DNA from: Takakia lepidozioides
Lineage: Eukaryota; Streptophyta; Takakiopsida; Takakiales; Takakiaceae
Reading direction: 5' to 3'
Length of the DNA stretch: 64,000 nt
Assembly: GCA_030704615.1 (NCBI GenBank)
Contig: CM060733.1
Span: 42,348,001 to 42,412,000 of the forward strand
The notes beneath the pieces are model-generated. The model was not told the DNA's origin. It did no database searches and saw only the letters and a list, made by a program, of their open reading frames with translations. Both the position numbers and the translations under genes were made by a program. Positions 10,201 to 20,690 of the stretch are shown here, piece after piece. Positions within the stretch are counted from its first letter, which is position 1. Every line of letters begins with the position of its first letter.

Positions 10201-13200
10201 TAGCCATTTTTGGAGCCCTGAACTGGAAATTCGGCGCCATTTTCCCAGGTCCGGCCCGAAAATGGCTAAGTCCCAAAACTGCCAGGGCCTAGAACTGGAA
10301 AAATGGCGCCGAATTTCGGTTTTTGGTGCCAGCCACCCTAGGGACTTAGCCATTTTCGGAGCCCTGAACTGGAAATTCGGCACCATTTTTCCAAAGACCA
10401 GTTTTCATGCGCCACATGAGGCCTCTAACATCCTGAAATGCAAGGACTTGAAATGAAGGCATCGCCTATGTACCTGTACAGAAGGCGCATTGCTGCTTTG
10501 TCCACGTTTGGCTGGTCGGTGAACTCGTGGCTTCGGCGGGCATGGGGTATCTCCCGAAAGAATAGGTCGGTTTTGTAGAGCAGAAAGTACCTCGTCACAT
10601 AGTCGCGTAGACTCTCTGCTGCAGGAGAAATCTCCATCTTGAACTGAAGTGCTTGTGTGTCCAGCTGCTCTTGCGCATTCGTTGTCACCTGTGGAGATTC
10701 TCCATCAGATCGGTTTCCTGAAAAAATACAATGAATCCACCCCCTACAAGAGTAGAAGCGCCAAACGAAGCGTGGGGAAGTACCTGAAACCACCATGTCA
10801 TGCGGTTCATCCACATGTCGAATGTGGGGTCAGACAGTTTGTCCGGTTTGGGGAAGCTCCACATGTCCCTTGTACTTTGGGAACCATTCCAGATTTGGAG
10901 CCACCGGGTCTGTCCAACCACCCAGCATATTCGTAAGCGCCAAACACCACAAAAACGAGTTGTTGCCACCACAATTTGGTTAAGAATGTATCACCTTTTC
11001 TAGTGCATCCACACAGGATGTGGCTAGACGATGGAGCTTCTCCAATGTCATCGTGGGCTTCAGAGCATGGGAGTAGTGCTTCCCCACCTCCACCAGAAAG
11101 TCGGCACCAAGGGCGGGATCAGCTATGGCCACGTACTTTACCATCCGCGACTTGTACTTTATGCGGGCCCTGGCCTCCGCAGCTTTGAGATACGATTCGA
11201 GTGCCGGGAGGGTTAGATTCTTCTCCTCTGACTCCATGTAGAACCTCCGCGCATATGCCAAATCCTGCTGAATTTTTGTCTGTCAAGAATGCGCACATAA
11301 GATTAGAGATCCTGCTCAACACTTTTTCTTCTATTGGGGGAGGAGACACAGATTAGCTCAACAAATCTGTCAGGAGCTTTACCCGAAATATGTAGTCCAC
11401 CATGGCGTCCACGCTCAGCCTATACCAGGTTCTGTCTGCCTTTGCCTCCAACTTGCGTAGGAGGTCGGCACTGAGCGAATTGGCAAACTCTTGCACCCCC
11501 TGCTTCCCGACATCCTTCACTCGGAAGAGCATATGGGACAAGTTGGTGGCAATGAATGTCGCGGCCCTTTGCCTTGAGGGCAGGGGGTCGAGACACATGA
11601 GGGGCTGCCCCTGTGGTGGGGGTAGCGGCAGCGATAGGTATGGGGGGGCTGAAGCACCCTTGAGTGCCCAAAGCACTCAAGGAAGCAGAGGCGCTCACTA
11701 GGTGGAGCCCCGCACACCGGGTTGCAGTGGGGGTGACTCCACAATGGGTGGTGGTAGCTTAGCAGGACTTAGTGGGGGTGACATAGGACTCACCATGAGG
11801 TGGAGACCTCGAGGTGGGAGTCGTGGGGAGTCTTGGGACTCATCACGGTCCAATGGGGCCGCGGTGAGTGGGCCAAGACTCACATCGACTCATCACCGGG
11901 AGTCGAGGGTTTTCGTGGTGGTTCGCCATAAAATGGCATGGCTAGTTGTGGAACCCCCGCGGACAGCTACAGAAGTATATATAGAGGAGTAGTAACCCCG
12001 AGAACGGTGCAAGCCCGTTGGTGACGAAAAACTAGTGAGTAAGCGAGCGAGCCGGAAAGCGACCAAAGAGTGGGGAGCTGTTCTGGACTGCCAACTACCA
12101 AAGGGAATTCCCGCTGGTTCCAAATCGGTGGAGGGTTCTTTGGGAGAACAAAGGCGGACCGTTATGCCCCGGTGAGCAGCTGAAGCTCTAAGTTGGCCCG
12201 ACGGCCAGGTTGGGAGTTAGGCGCGCGCATCAAAACGAGTAACTATGACTTGAGGGGGAGCTTACCGAAGTGAGATGCGCGACAATGAAGGCATTCTCAG
12301 TCACCCTGCAATGCCACATTTCCATCAAACAATACTGAAATGGGAATTTTCAACGAATATGAGGATTCGCAATGAAATGACTTATAATCGGATGGGTCCA
12401 AAAGCAAGAGGCGTTGTAACTTACGAGTTGATGTCTGCCATTGCAGCTTTGAGAAGACTGCGATCTTTGGGCCCCACAACCTTCAGCACAACACACTCCA
12501 CGGCGAAATGCCAATCGAGGTTGTTGGGGTGGGCTTTCGCTATGTGCTCCATCCATGCCAGGAGGCGATGATTGCCGTCCCACACGTAAAACATCTTACC
12601 GGACAAGTGCTGGAAAAGAGGATCAGTAGCAATCGATCTCTCGAACTCCTCATTTCGCCTTTGCCAATGGGGACCCCATTTGTCCACCTCATCAGAAGTG
12701 TGGGCACGGGAAGCTCCGTGGTCGTTCTCAATGGAAACGTAAAACGCGGTAGACCCCATTCGATATCCATCCCGAAAAGAGAATTTCAGCGTGTCGATAT
12801 CGCCTGGGAGGGCAGGTCTCACCACCTGCAATGACACCAAGTGGCAAAGGGGAATTCGAAGCTTGGCCGGGTACACCATGCCCCCCAGCACCCTGCCAAT
12901 GTTGTTGTGGGTTGCCTCCAACATCTTGGCAGCGGCCAACTTCATATCCGCCTCCGACATGTCGTCTGCTGCAAAGGGGTTCTTCAGCAACCCACCAGGA
13001 CCGCCAAATCCAGCCTGTACGCTGCGGGTTTGGGGCCTGGGGATGTCCGAGAGGATGTCATCCTGGTCAAAAAGCTCCCTGTCGTCCTCGTCAACATGGT
13101 CAGCCACCGGCGAAACCACCTCGAGCACTCTCCCCATCTTTACTGCCCTCTCCCCGACTTCACCTCGAACTTGCACAATCCGTGCTCTTTCTGGTGTTCT

Positions 13201-13860
13201 TTCCTCTCCTCCACTCTCCACCGTATGGGTAATTGCAGGGGCTGCTCTTGCCCGCGATGGTCTAACCGGTGTGTTACTGCCTCTTTGTGGTGTCTTGGAG
13301 GGATCCACTGTCTCTGTGCGTCCCTCGCTTACATGGGCATCTGTCATTTCGGCACCCCTGGCCTCTTCAGTGGCCTTTTCTCTTTCCTCCTGGCTAGCCT
13401 TCTGTCTCGCCTATTCTTTTTCCCTCTCTTTTGCCCTCTCACGGGCTTTCTGTTTCTTAATAGGGCTAGCAGCAGGGGAGACGACCACCTTTGATTGAGG
13501 CGAACTGACACCCTCGCGCGCACTGCTCACTCCCCCCTCCGCAACCCGTGACGGCTCTCTCGCCGGGGATTGCATGTGCTTGGCTTTCTTCTTCTTCTTT
13601 GCGTGGGCGGGCCCTACTACATGTGCATCAACAACCTCCATTGCCGGATTTGCTGTCCTCACGTCCTCACACCCTTCACCTGCCATGCCACCTGCACCAA
13701 CCTCCCCAATGCCTATTCTGTCGTACTCTCGCTGCAGGTCCTCCCGTCCACCAACAAAAGGTTTAAGTTTACCCTCTCGCCCCAAGTTGGGCGATTCAAA
13801 CATGCGATGAGTTGCAGCTGTCGATGATACCACCAGCGTGCCGGGCTCGTCGTCACACTG
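7270..13860 (-). CDS. Multi-exon gene with ParB/Srx-like motif and methyltransferase-like C-terminal half
   Basis: A chain of coding segments on minus with good splice signals: 13.86-12.42 kb (long Lys/Glu-rich N-terminal part plus ParB-like motif; donor CTC|GTAAGT), ~11.56-11.38, 11.27-10.99, ~10.97-10.79, 10.69-10.47 (CACAG| ... |GTACAT), 9.63-9.48, 9.46-9.26 (|GTGAGT), 9.25-8.49, 8.41-8.15, 8.07-7.87, then 7.74-7.27 (acidic tail ending EGVGE-stop). The frame has one TAG at 13411-13413, a possible indel at a 14-G run near 8793-8806, an implausibly short 19-20 nt gap at ~9464-9483 and a frame change near 7555. The 5' end is not resolved because 13833 is not an ATG. I do not recognise a named family. 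ParB-like and methyltransferase-like parts are inferences from motif patterns. Confidence 0.5.
7866..8793 (-). other. Possible permuted (beta-class) amino-methyltransferase-like region
   Basis: Three exons read in order: one with CDMFLLDIPDEELLEG then WKAGFGLAGMLLDDGG and CVVVLATRG, one with WRYNRTRSPAFIQTLMETC, and one starting GASMWAGTLSDRHVFAFKPD. The order resembles permuted DNA amino-methyltransferases: motif IV (DPPY-like, here DIPD), a middle region, then motif I (G-x-G/S-x-x-x-A followed by an acidic residue at the end of strand 2). The catalytic DPPY and the Gly-rich motif are both non-canonical, so activity is doubtful. The reading stays an inference until a structure or profile comparison is done. 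Confidence 0.3.
9484..9627 (-). CDS. Internal exon of the ParB-like gene
   Basis: Bounded by acceptor GAATGCAG| at 9628 and donor CCTTG|GTATGTG at 9483. It encodes about 48 residues starting YCKFSLLEKGHLSF and rich in aromatic residues. It joins in frame to the preceding exon that ends with a Tyr-Arg at donor ACAG|GTACAT. It is too short to stand out as an ORF, but the splice signals and phase make it convincing. Confidence 0.5.
9655..10397. repeat. Palindromic minisatellite, five ~145-bp units, intronic
   Basis: Units start near 9655, 9783, 9927, 10075, 10219 and 10364 (last partial). Each unit holds GGAAATTCGGCGCCATTTT and, about 75 bp later, the complementary AAAATGGCGCCGAATTTC, so each unit can fold on itself. 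The array sits in the intron between the exons ending at 10474 and starting at 9627 of the ParB-like gene. The tandem short frames it contains on both strands are a consequence of the repeat. Confidence 0.9.
11561..12270 (+). repeat. Dispersed GC-rich repeat with TATA-like motif
   Basis: 11561-11880 is ~85-90% identical by eye to 41898-42208. The longer copy here continues with GTATATATAGAGG near 11975, a TATA-like element followed by a GC-rich tract, which would suit an LTR or other promoter-bearing element. No terminal repeats or target-site duplication were found, so the class is undetermined. It lies in an intron of the ParB-like gene, or has replaced the start of the 11.56-11.38 kb exon. 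Confidence 0.6.
12424..12840 (-). other. ParB/sulfiredoxin-like domain of the multi-exon gene
   Basis: Within the 12424-13860 exon, about 130 residues end in MFYVWDGNHRLLAW, matching the DGxHR signature of the ParB/Srx fold, where the Arg is part of the nucleotide-binding or catalytic pocket. Upstream residues (FSFRDGYRMGS, then YVSIEND) fit the strand-helix-strand part before it. In bacteria and phages this fold is found alone or next to DNA methyltransferases; chloroplast or nuclear roles in plants are known only for sulfiredoxin itself, which this is too long and divergent to be. The exon ends AADINS at donor GTAAGT (12423). Confidence 0.5.
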
Positions 13861-13861
13861 T

Positions 13862-14349
13862 CATTCCCAAAAATCGTGAGAACCAACATCGGAATAAAAA
13901 CCACCATCTTCCAGTATCATTTGCTCATAGATCTCCAAAGCCTCCCTACCATACCCATGCTGAGCATATCCCGTGATCATGGCGTTCCAAGAGACCACAT
14001 CTTGTTGAGTTACATTGTCAAACACTTTGCGCGCTTCTACATTTAGCATACGGGCTGTCTCGAGAATGATATCTGACCCAATTCTAGCTTTGATGATGTT
14101 AGCATGTACCTTTGTGCCCTTTTCAAGAGCTTGGAGGCTCTCACACGCACGAAGAACGCAGAAAAATACCCTCTTGTTTGGGCTGAGCCCTTGGTGCGTT
14201 GAATCGCCTCCTTGGTTCACAATGCGCAGCGCTCCTTCAGGCCATTCAAGAAAGCTTCGGGTCAAGAAAGGTTCTGGGTTTTTGGGCAGGCCGGGCAGGT
14301 CCGACGAAAATTGACGACGACGAATCGTGGCGACGATGACGAGGTGCAC
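13862..14349 (-). pseudogene. PPR protein fragment
   Basis: Encodes part of a PLS-type pentatricopeptide repeat protein: KVHANIIKA, ARKVFDNVTQQDVVSWNAM and GYAQHGYGREALEIYEQM are typical of consecutive repeats, about two to three units. It has no E or DYW region and is cut off at 13862, exactly where the ParB-like gene's first recognisable exon begins. Most similar inside the window to the PPR-DYW gene at 45.2-48.3 kb. A dispersed duplicate fragment is the simplest reading. Confidence 0.8.
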
Positions 14350-14946
14350 CCTATTCCTGCTCTCGCTAAACTAGCTTCCGACCTTCGGTCGTCGCTACAG
14401 TTAAGAGTAAAATAAAATAATTTTGCCTTAGGTGCGTAGGGATTGGGCCTAGTACCCTACTATGGTGATATCGTGGTGGTCGTCATCAACAGGACGAGGT
14501 TAGAGGAGTTTGCCGCGCGGGTTTGGCTTCGTTTTCTGTCTGCGGGCGGGCGTTTGCATTTCTGCTTGCCTGCGTCTGTGGGCCTCTCTGCTGTGCGCGG
14601 GCTCGTCTTTGAGCGTTCTTGTTTCGGATTCAGCCTGCGTGTGCAAGCGTTTTGGCTTTGGTGTGCGTGCGGGTTCTCGGCGGGGTTGTTCGAGGTAATA
14701 AAGCTTCCGCCGCGGTTGATCATCAGCTGCGTGGATACTATTCTTTTTTGTGCGTCTGTTGTTTCTCTTGATCATGTGCCTGGACGGACGAAGTGGTTGG
14801 TGTGTCGAAATTAAACCATCACTCATTCGGTGATCTAGGGTTTGGTGGGCGGTGTACAGGTTGAACATGGATAGCGCTTTTTAAGTCGCTGGATTAGCCC
14901 GTCCTTTCTTCTGGAGCTTCTTTCTTCGCTTGCAACTCTTTGCCTG
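14350..14946. other. Upstream region of CRN-like gene B
   Basis: Contains a 123-codon frame (14443-14814) rich in Cys, Leu and Phe with no recognisable domain and CpG-rich sequence; more likely 5' UTR/promoter of gene B than a separate gene. Confidence 0.4.
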
Positions 14947-15181
14947 ATGGAGGACATGGAGGTGGTTGACGCCTACGGAGACCTCCGCCAACTCTTGCAG
15001 GCGAAATGTCTAGGTTCGAAGTTCAGTGATACCGACATCAAGAGATTGGTGGATGCGGGATTTGAATCAGAAACTGATCTTAAAGCAGGCGATAGGGAAT
15101 CCTTGATGAGCACTCTTCCTGGACGACCTGGTAAAGTGGCCGTTCTCCTCAAGACATTCGCCCAATCTGAAGCCACCACAG
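14947..15181 (+). CDS. First exon of CRN-like gene B (SAM-like helical domain)
   Basis: ATG at 14947 opens a 78-codon exon ending SEATT at donor ACAG|GTGCG. Residues 15-70 (SDTDIKRLVDAGFESETDL, then LPGRPGKVAVLLKTF) have the pattern of a five-helix SAM-like domain: a 'D-I-x-x-L-V-x-x-G-F' helix pair and a later 'G-R-x-G-x-x-x-x-L-L-x-x-F'. The exon at 30390-30632 (SDQDLDILVNNGL ... GRRGVVLSLITAF) and that at 37947-38193 align with it. A role in protein-protein contact is assumed. Confidence 0.65.
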
Positions 15182-15183
15182 GT

Positions 15184-17098
15184 GCGTTTGGTCTAATTCG
15201 GAGGTTATGACGTTTTAGGGTTTTCTTAGCATGAAGACTGTTTTTTCGTTCAATTTTTTTCTTCGAATACCGCTGCTGATGCTGGGATCTTTTCTTGATA
15301 CTTTTGATAGCTAGGGTTTGTTTATTTCACGCTACAAGTATCAGTAATTCTTAAAATTCAAAAGTCCACAAATGATCACTATCACTTCTATTAGCAACCC
15401 CCTTGTGAGAAGGAAGCGACAAGAGAAGGGCAGAGATAACTAAGAAAGAGGAGGTCTCCAAGAAAAAGGAGAACATTCATGGGATTGTAGGAGGAAACTC
15501 GCTCTGACATGTGCCAGTAGAGCAGGATTAGACTGGATATTTCAAGCAGAGTGAATCACATGGTCTTAATTTGGGCCTCCAATTCTTTTGGAGCAATCAG
15601 AGATTGATCAACAAGTAGCATATTGGTGTGAGGTAGATATAGAGTCATTTCAATCGCATAATGTCCTTCTTTAATTTTTTAACCAGCTCATAAAACTCAG
15701 CACACAACATCACTGCAAACAGGGTTTTAGTCTCAGATCTTGTGAGAAGAAAAGATGTCCTAACCTGGTCAGGGTTAGGGTTTAGAGTTTGTCGTCACCG
15801 GATCATTTGCTCCTTTTGAAGAGGAAATGATAATATTAGGTATGACTTCAGAATCCTTGGTTGATTATGATCTCAAATGCCAATGAGCAGCTTGTCTTCT
15901 AACGCATTCCTTCGTCAGGTGCAGAACCTTCTGTGACAGTGTTCACCCATTAGCTAGGGTGTCAGATAGTGTGTCATGGAGAGAGTCTGGTGAATGTCGA
16001 TGGGTTGCCTAGGGCAGACTGAGCCCGTTTGTTTTTATGTCTGCAATTCTGGTGATGGGCAGGCACATTTGAATTCTTGCAAGACAATTGGGCAGTTGAT
16101 TGTTGAAACCGCTGCAGTTGCTGATTTGTTCAATGCATAGCTTGGAGTCAAGTGTTTGCAATTTTTTTGGTTTCTTGGCTGCGTTGTGCACTCAGGGTTT
16201 CAACAGCTTCTCCCAATCCCGTGTGTGATCCTGTGTACGGTTGATACACGCAGTTTATTCATTCAATAGATCCATGTTAACAAGTAATATATGAGGAGGG
16301 TCCTTTGAAAGACACGGTTGTTTGTTATTTATATGGGTCTACAGCATATTACTTAAGTTTTTCCTTATCTGGTTATCTGTAGTTACTCCTGATGAATGAA
16401 TGAGTTCTCTTTGTTTCCTTTCCCTGCAATATCCTGCAGGTAGGCATCACCCAGGGTAATTCTCTAGAATGTATTTTCTAGAACGATGCTAATCAGGCTG
16501 CTCATAGAGCTGTCGAGCAGTCTGATAAGAGCCAGCGTATGGCAGCGTCCAATTTATATTCCTAGTCATTTTGTTGGTTGATAGATTGCTGCGGGCAGCG
16601 CCTCCTACCCTCAGAGAATGGCTGAAGAAAAAGTTGCCGGATCATGTTCTATGGTTTTGAGTTGCCATTTTGTTGAGCTTGCTGCATTGCACTGCTTCTT
16701 GGAAATGTCTGGCCGTGAACCTTTGTGGGCACTTTTCGGGCAAGGTCAGAGGGCAAGCCCTTCTGAATCTCTTGAAGCGCAGTGGTCGGTCAGATTGCGG
16801 CAGATGATGGCAGGTTTAAAGTGTTGTGTGGCCTGAAACCCTAACTCTAAAACGTCATTTTGGTAGTTCACTTGTGAGTGATTGCCGTCCTCGCATCCAC
16901 TTCTATTTTTATTGTGAGGGAGAGGGAGTCTTCCTTTGTGTCTCTGGAGCTCTCTTGGATTTTTTGCATCCATAACCATAACCGCAACAGTTTTGGACAG
17001 GCTCAATGGCATCCCAAGAGTATGTACAGGGTTAGGGTTTCAAATCTTCATCTGATTTTTGTTGCGTCTCTTGCTTCTTGGTTGAACGGTGTTGTGTC
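15184..17098 (-). repeat. Right arm of ~1.9-kb inverted repeat, in CRN gene B intron 1
   Basis: Reverse complement of 1-1911. Starts two bases after the splice donor of the first exon of gene B, so it is intron sequence. Small differences (single-base changes, one-base indels) put the arms at high but not perfect identity. Confidence 0.85.
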
Positions 17099-17868
17099 TG
17101 TCTTCGCAGGCTACTTTCTTTGTGGGATTGTTGGTTATGGAAACCATGGTTGATGGTTCAGGGTGTCAGATAGTGCGTCAAGGAGGGAGTCTGGTGAGTG
17201 TAAGTTTGTAGGGTTTGCTACCAATGTGTGAAGAATGAGTTTCTGTTCTCTCTTCAGTACTTTGATGCATGTGACCTGCGAATCAGTAGTGTTGTTCAAA
17301 CCTTTACGATTTCTTGAGTACCATCTTCAGAAGATAGAAAGCTCTAGCCGAATTTGTGCGCATGTTTTGAGCTGTTAATTGGTCGATGACAGAATGTGGT
17401 TGTTGGTGACTTATGTGAGTTAACCAAAACCACCTTGGCTGCAGAACCTTCTGTGACAGAGTTCACCCATTAGCTAGGGTGTCAGATAGTGCGTCATGGA
17501 GAGAGTCTGGTGAATGTCGATGGGTTGCCTAGGGCAGTCTGAGCCCGTTTGTTTTTATGTCTGCAATTCTGATGATGGGCAGGCACATTTGAATTCTCGC
17601 AAGACAATTGGGCAGTTGATTGTTGAACCTGCTGCAGTTGCTGATTTGTTCAATGATTCGTTCAATGCGTAGCTTGGAGTCAAGTGTTTGCAATTTTTTT
17701 GGTTTCTTGGCTGCGTTGTGCACTCAGGGTTTCAACAGCTTCTCCCAATCCCGTGTGTGATCCTGTGTACGGTTGATACATGCAGTTTATTCATTCGATA
17801 GATCCATGTTAACAAGTAAAATATGAGGGGGGTCCTTTGAAAGACACGGTTGTTTGTTAGGACAGGGT
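17099..17868 (-). repeat. Second block of the CRN intron repeat
   Basis: Reverse complement of about 4660-5330. It continues the right arm and partly repeats it (the GGGCAGTCTGAGCCCG segment occurs at 16013 and 17532), so intron 1 of gene B holds two rounds of the unit. Confidence 0.8.
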
Positions 17869-18239
17869 ATTTCAAACTGAATCTAGTATCTTGAGATATT
17901 TGCATATTTTTAGCATTACAAGCAGCTTCTTGGTAGCGTTTATGGTTTGTTTTTTTTTCGTTATGTTTTTTGCTTTGAACCCTCTGAAGCTGCTGGTATG
18001 TTATCAATAGTACAGTGATTGCTGTCCTTACACCCTCTTCTATTTTTATTCCAAGTCGTTTTGTTGGTTGATACTTGTGGTTTATTCTTTTGTAGCACCC
18101 CCAGCAGGTAACAGGGTTTGCACTTGAAGGTTTCCAGACCTAAAGGACTATTATTTTCTTAAGGTGGGTCAGATTGCGGCAGATGAGGGCAGGTTTAAAG
18201 TGTTCTGCGTTCTTCTCTTCGGTGTGTTACGTTTTCCCA

Positions 18240-18770
18240 GTCTATATACATTGTCTATCACTGTTGTGGTTCTTGCCAAGATCCAGGTAGGGTACATGTA
18301 TTGGTTGTGCAATTGTTGGTGTTATGATGATTGGCTGTAAGGCCAACCATAATCTTTTGTCATTACGACCATGGTGGGTTAAGTTTATGTCACTGTACAA
18401 CTTCTCCCAGTAAAGCCTCTTCTGATCCCTTACAAGCTGATTGACCTCTTTACGCAGTTGGTAGTATCTAGACCAGAGCATTTTTTCATCTTTGATATTA
18501 CAGCAGTCCTTATAGAGCGCCTGCCTCTCAGCAATCTTGAGCTTGACCTCATGGGTCCACCAATTTACTGCTCTACCACAGATAATTAGTTTCCTTCCAT
18601 GACTCTATTAGCAGCAGAAGTGGCGAAGCTCTCCCAAGAATCTACAGCACCTTCTACCTCCCTCCTTGTGTCACCATGGGCAAGAGGAGAGATCTTGAAG
18701 TGACTGTGTAAAGTGTGGGAGGGCCTCTTTCAAGGCCAGGACATACTCTGTGATGGGTGGAGTCTGACAT
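18240..18770 (-). mobile_element. LINE relic (linker between endonuclease and RT)
   Basis: Minus-strand frames WSRYYQLRKEVNQLVRDQ and EKLYSDINLTHHGRND match the 50.3-50.75 kb part of the intact-looking LINE (WARYYQLRKDINQLV). Preceded by ALKEALPHFTQSLQ. Broken by stops. Close relatives, in the opposite orientation, are at 28.4-29.0 and 36.2-36.7 kb. Confidence 0.8.
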
Positions 18771-19205
18771 ATATGCAGTGGGAGAGAGATTTGGTTTAGG
18801 GTTACAGGATGCTGCCATACAACAGCAGTTTCATCAGTAATTCCATGGTAAGAGTTTGGATGAATGCAGATCTTTTGAAATTTGACAAAATCTGACATAT
18901 TTGCAGGGGGAGAGAGATCTGCGAAGAGATTGAAAACCTCTGGAAACGGGTTTTCAGGTAGAGCTACTCTGTTACTTGGCCTTCCCTTCCATGTTCCCCT
19001 TCTCTTTGCATTTTCTTTGGTCATAGGCTTTGTTGGTGTATCTTTTGTATTGTTCAATTATTTGCAAGATAGGATGCTCTTATTTTTGATACATGGATCT
19101 GTCAGGAGTGACGGAAAGTGTGTGGGTTTTGCTTACAGAATCAGTGAAGGTGGTTATGCAAGAATGGAAATTGAAATTTTCTGGGTTTTTGGACACGTTC
19201 AAAAG

Positions 19206-20690
19206 ATGGGGTGCAATTTGTCTATACAGAACGGTGTGCCACTTGACCACCGTGGTTATCCAAGCATTTTACTGGATAAATTAACTGCTCGTTGGACTGA
19301 AGATGTTGGTGATTTGTGGGAACGAGCGAATGATGGCTCGACTGGTGTTGTGCCAGTTGTTGGAGTGAGTGGGAGTGGGAAAACTCGGTTTCTTTACGAG
19401 CTGCTTGCAGAGAAGTGGGGTTTTTTTTGGACAGCTAAAACCAAAGGAAACGGTGGGTCAGATGATGTCGCCTCTGTGAGTTCTCACGAGATAGAGGTCG
19501 ATAAGACAATGAATCACAGGAATGTGATGAAACGTATGAGGTGTGCCATTCTTTCAAGGTTGTTAATCTTGGAATTTTGTCACCAAGAAATTCCTGATTT
19601 GAGTCCTCTGCAATGGCTCATGCTCCAGGTGCAATTCCGTGCTTTCCTTGGTGCAGATCGTAACGATCTATATGATGTGCTTACTCGGAAACTTTTTAAC
19701 GTGGTTACTTCCCTGGAAGATTCAGAGGGGCTAAATGCTAGGATAGAAAAACTGTGGACGGATTTAGAGGGGAAGGTTGGCACTTTCACTGTAGTTCTGG
19801 ATGAAGCACAGGTGTTGGGAAGGAAAATGTAAATGACTATGAATCCCCCGAGACGAAAGAGCTAAGGTCCATTTTTTCTCCGTTGATCAAAGCCCTAGTG
19901 GGGCCATCTACGCGTTGCCAAAGCAGAAAGTATTTGTTGCTGGTACAGGTGTCAGCTTTTTGAAGCTGGAAGCGGACATAGGTTCGCTGATTGCAAAAGA
20001 AGGGGGTGGTGGCCCGGTTCAATTTTCTTCTGCTCCATTTTCTTCATGGACAGATGTGCGTCAGGTTCTGAAATTCTGCAGCGAGTACCTGAAGCTAGAG
20101 GATGATCATATGGAGGACAATGCCCAGTATCTGCTGGAAAAGTTCAGAGGCCGTCGAAGGTGTTTGGTAAGTTGTGTCGAGCGCCTTCTGAGGAAGGCTG
20201 GAGGAAGATGGGATATAACCGTAGTAGACAACTATTTCAAGGAGATCACAAGCGACACCAATGACAGCACTTCCATTTATTATGCTGTGAGCGCTCTGTG
20301 TGGAGCAAAAGGCACATTTGTCCTGAAAGAAGAATCATTCAATGGTGCTTCCTTGGTGCAAAGAATAGGAACCTCCTTTGCCTATGCAGGGAGGGGAGAA
20401 CATAACCGTTTCAACGGACGGAGATATGACTTTGCTCGAGTGTGGCCTTGGACAGCTACACCATTCAACAGGTTCCCAATTCACTTTCTCTATAGTCGAA
20501 CGACAGTCCATCATAGCATCATGAACTATTTGACGATCAACCATTCATTTGAGAAATCACTGAAAGACTACATGGTTGATTGCAAGGATGATCCCAGTGC
20601 AATGGGTAGGGCATGGGAGAAACTTTTCACAGTTCATGTGGCCAAGCTGTTTGACGGCACAAAATTGTTGCCGATATGTGCTGTTTCAAG
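19206..20690 (+). other. CRN P-loop NTPase region of gene B
   Basis: Begins MGCNLSIQNGVPLDHRG and PSILLDKL, then Walker A GVSGSGKT (near 19365) and Walker B VVLDEAQ (near 19795), followed by VFVAGTGVSF, the sensor-like segment after which CRN NTPases continue into a helical lid (WDITVVDNYF, then YYAVSALCGAKG). Two frame changes separate Walker B from the sensor strand. The family is part of the NTPase group that Crinklers share with transposon-borne proteins (Zhang et al. 2016). Confidence 0.75.

Noticed and set aside
12660-12700. CTGATGAG followed ~30 nt later by GAAA on minus, a hammerhead-like core
   Set aside because: It lies in well-supported coding sequence of the ParB-like gene and neither stem I nor stem II pairs.
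12791-13498. 235-codon plus-strand ORF
   Set aside because: Antisense shadow of the ParB-like gene; minus-strand splice signals and composition support the minus reading.
19812-19926. Short intron (GTGTTGGG...AAAGCAG) joining Walker B to the sensor strand in CRN gene B
   Set aside because: The intervening sequence in a third frame codes typical CRN residues, so frameshifts explain it better.
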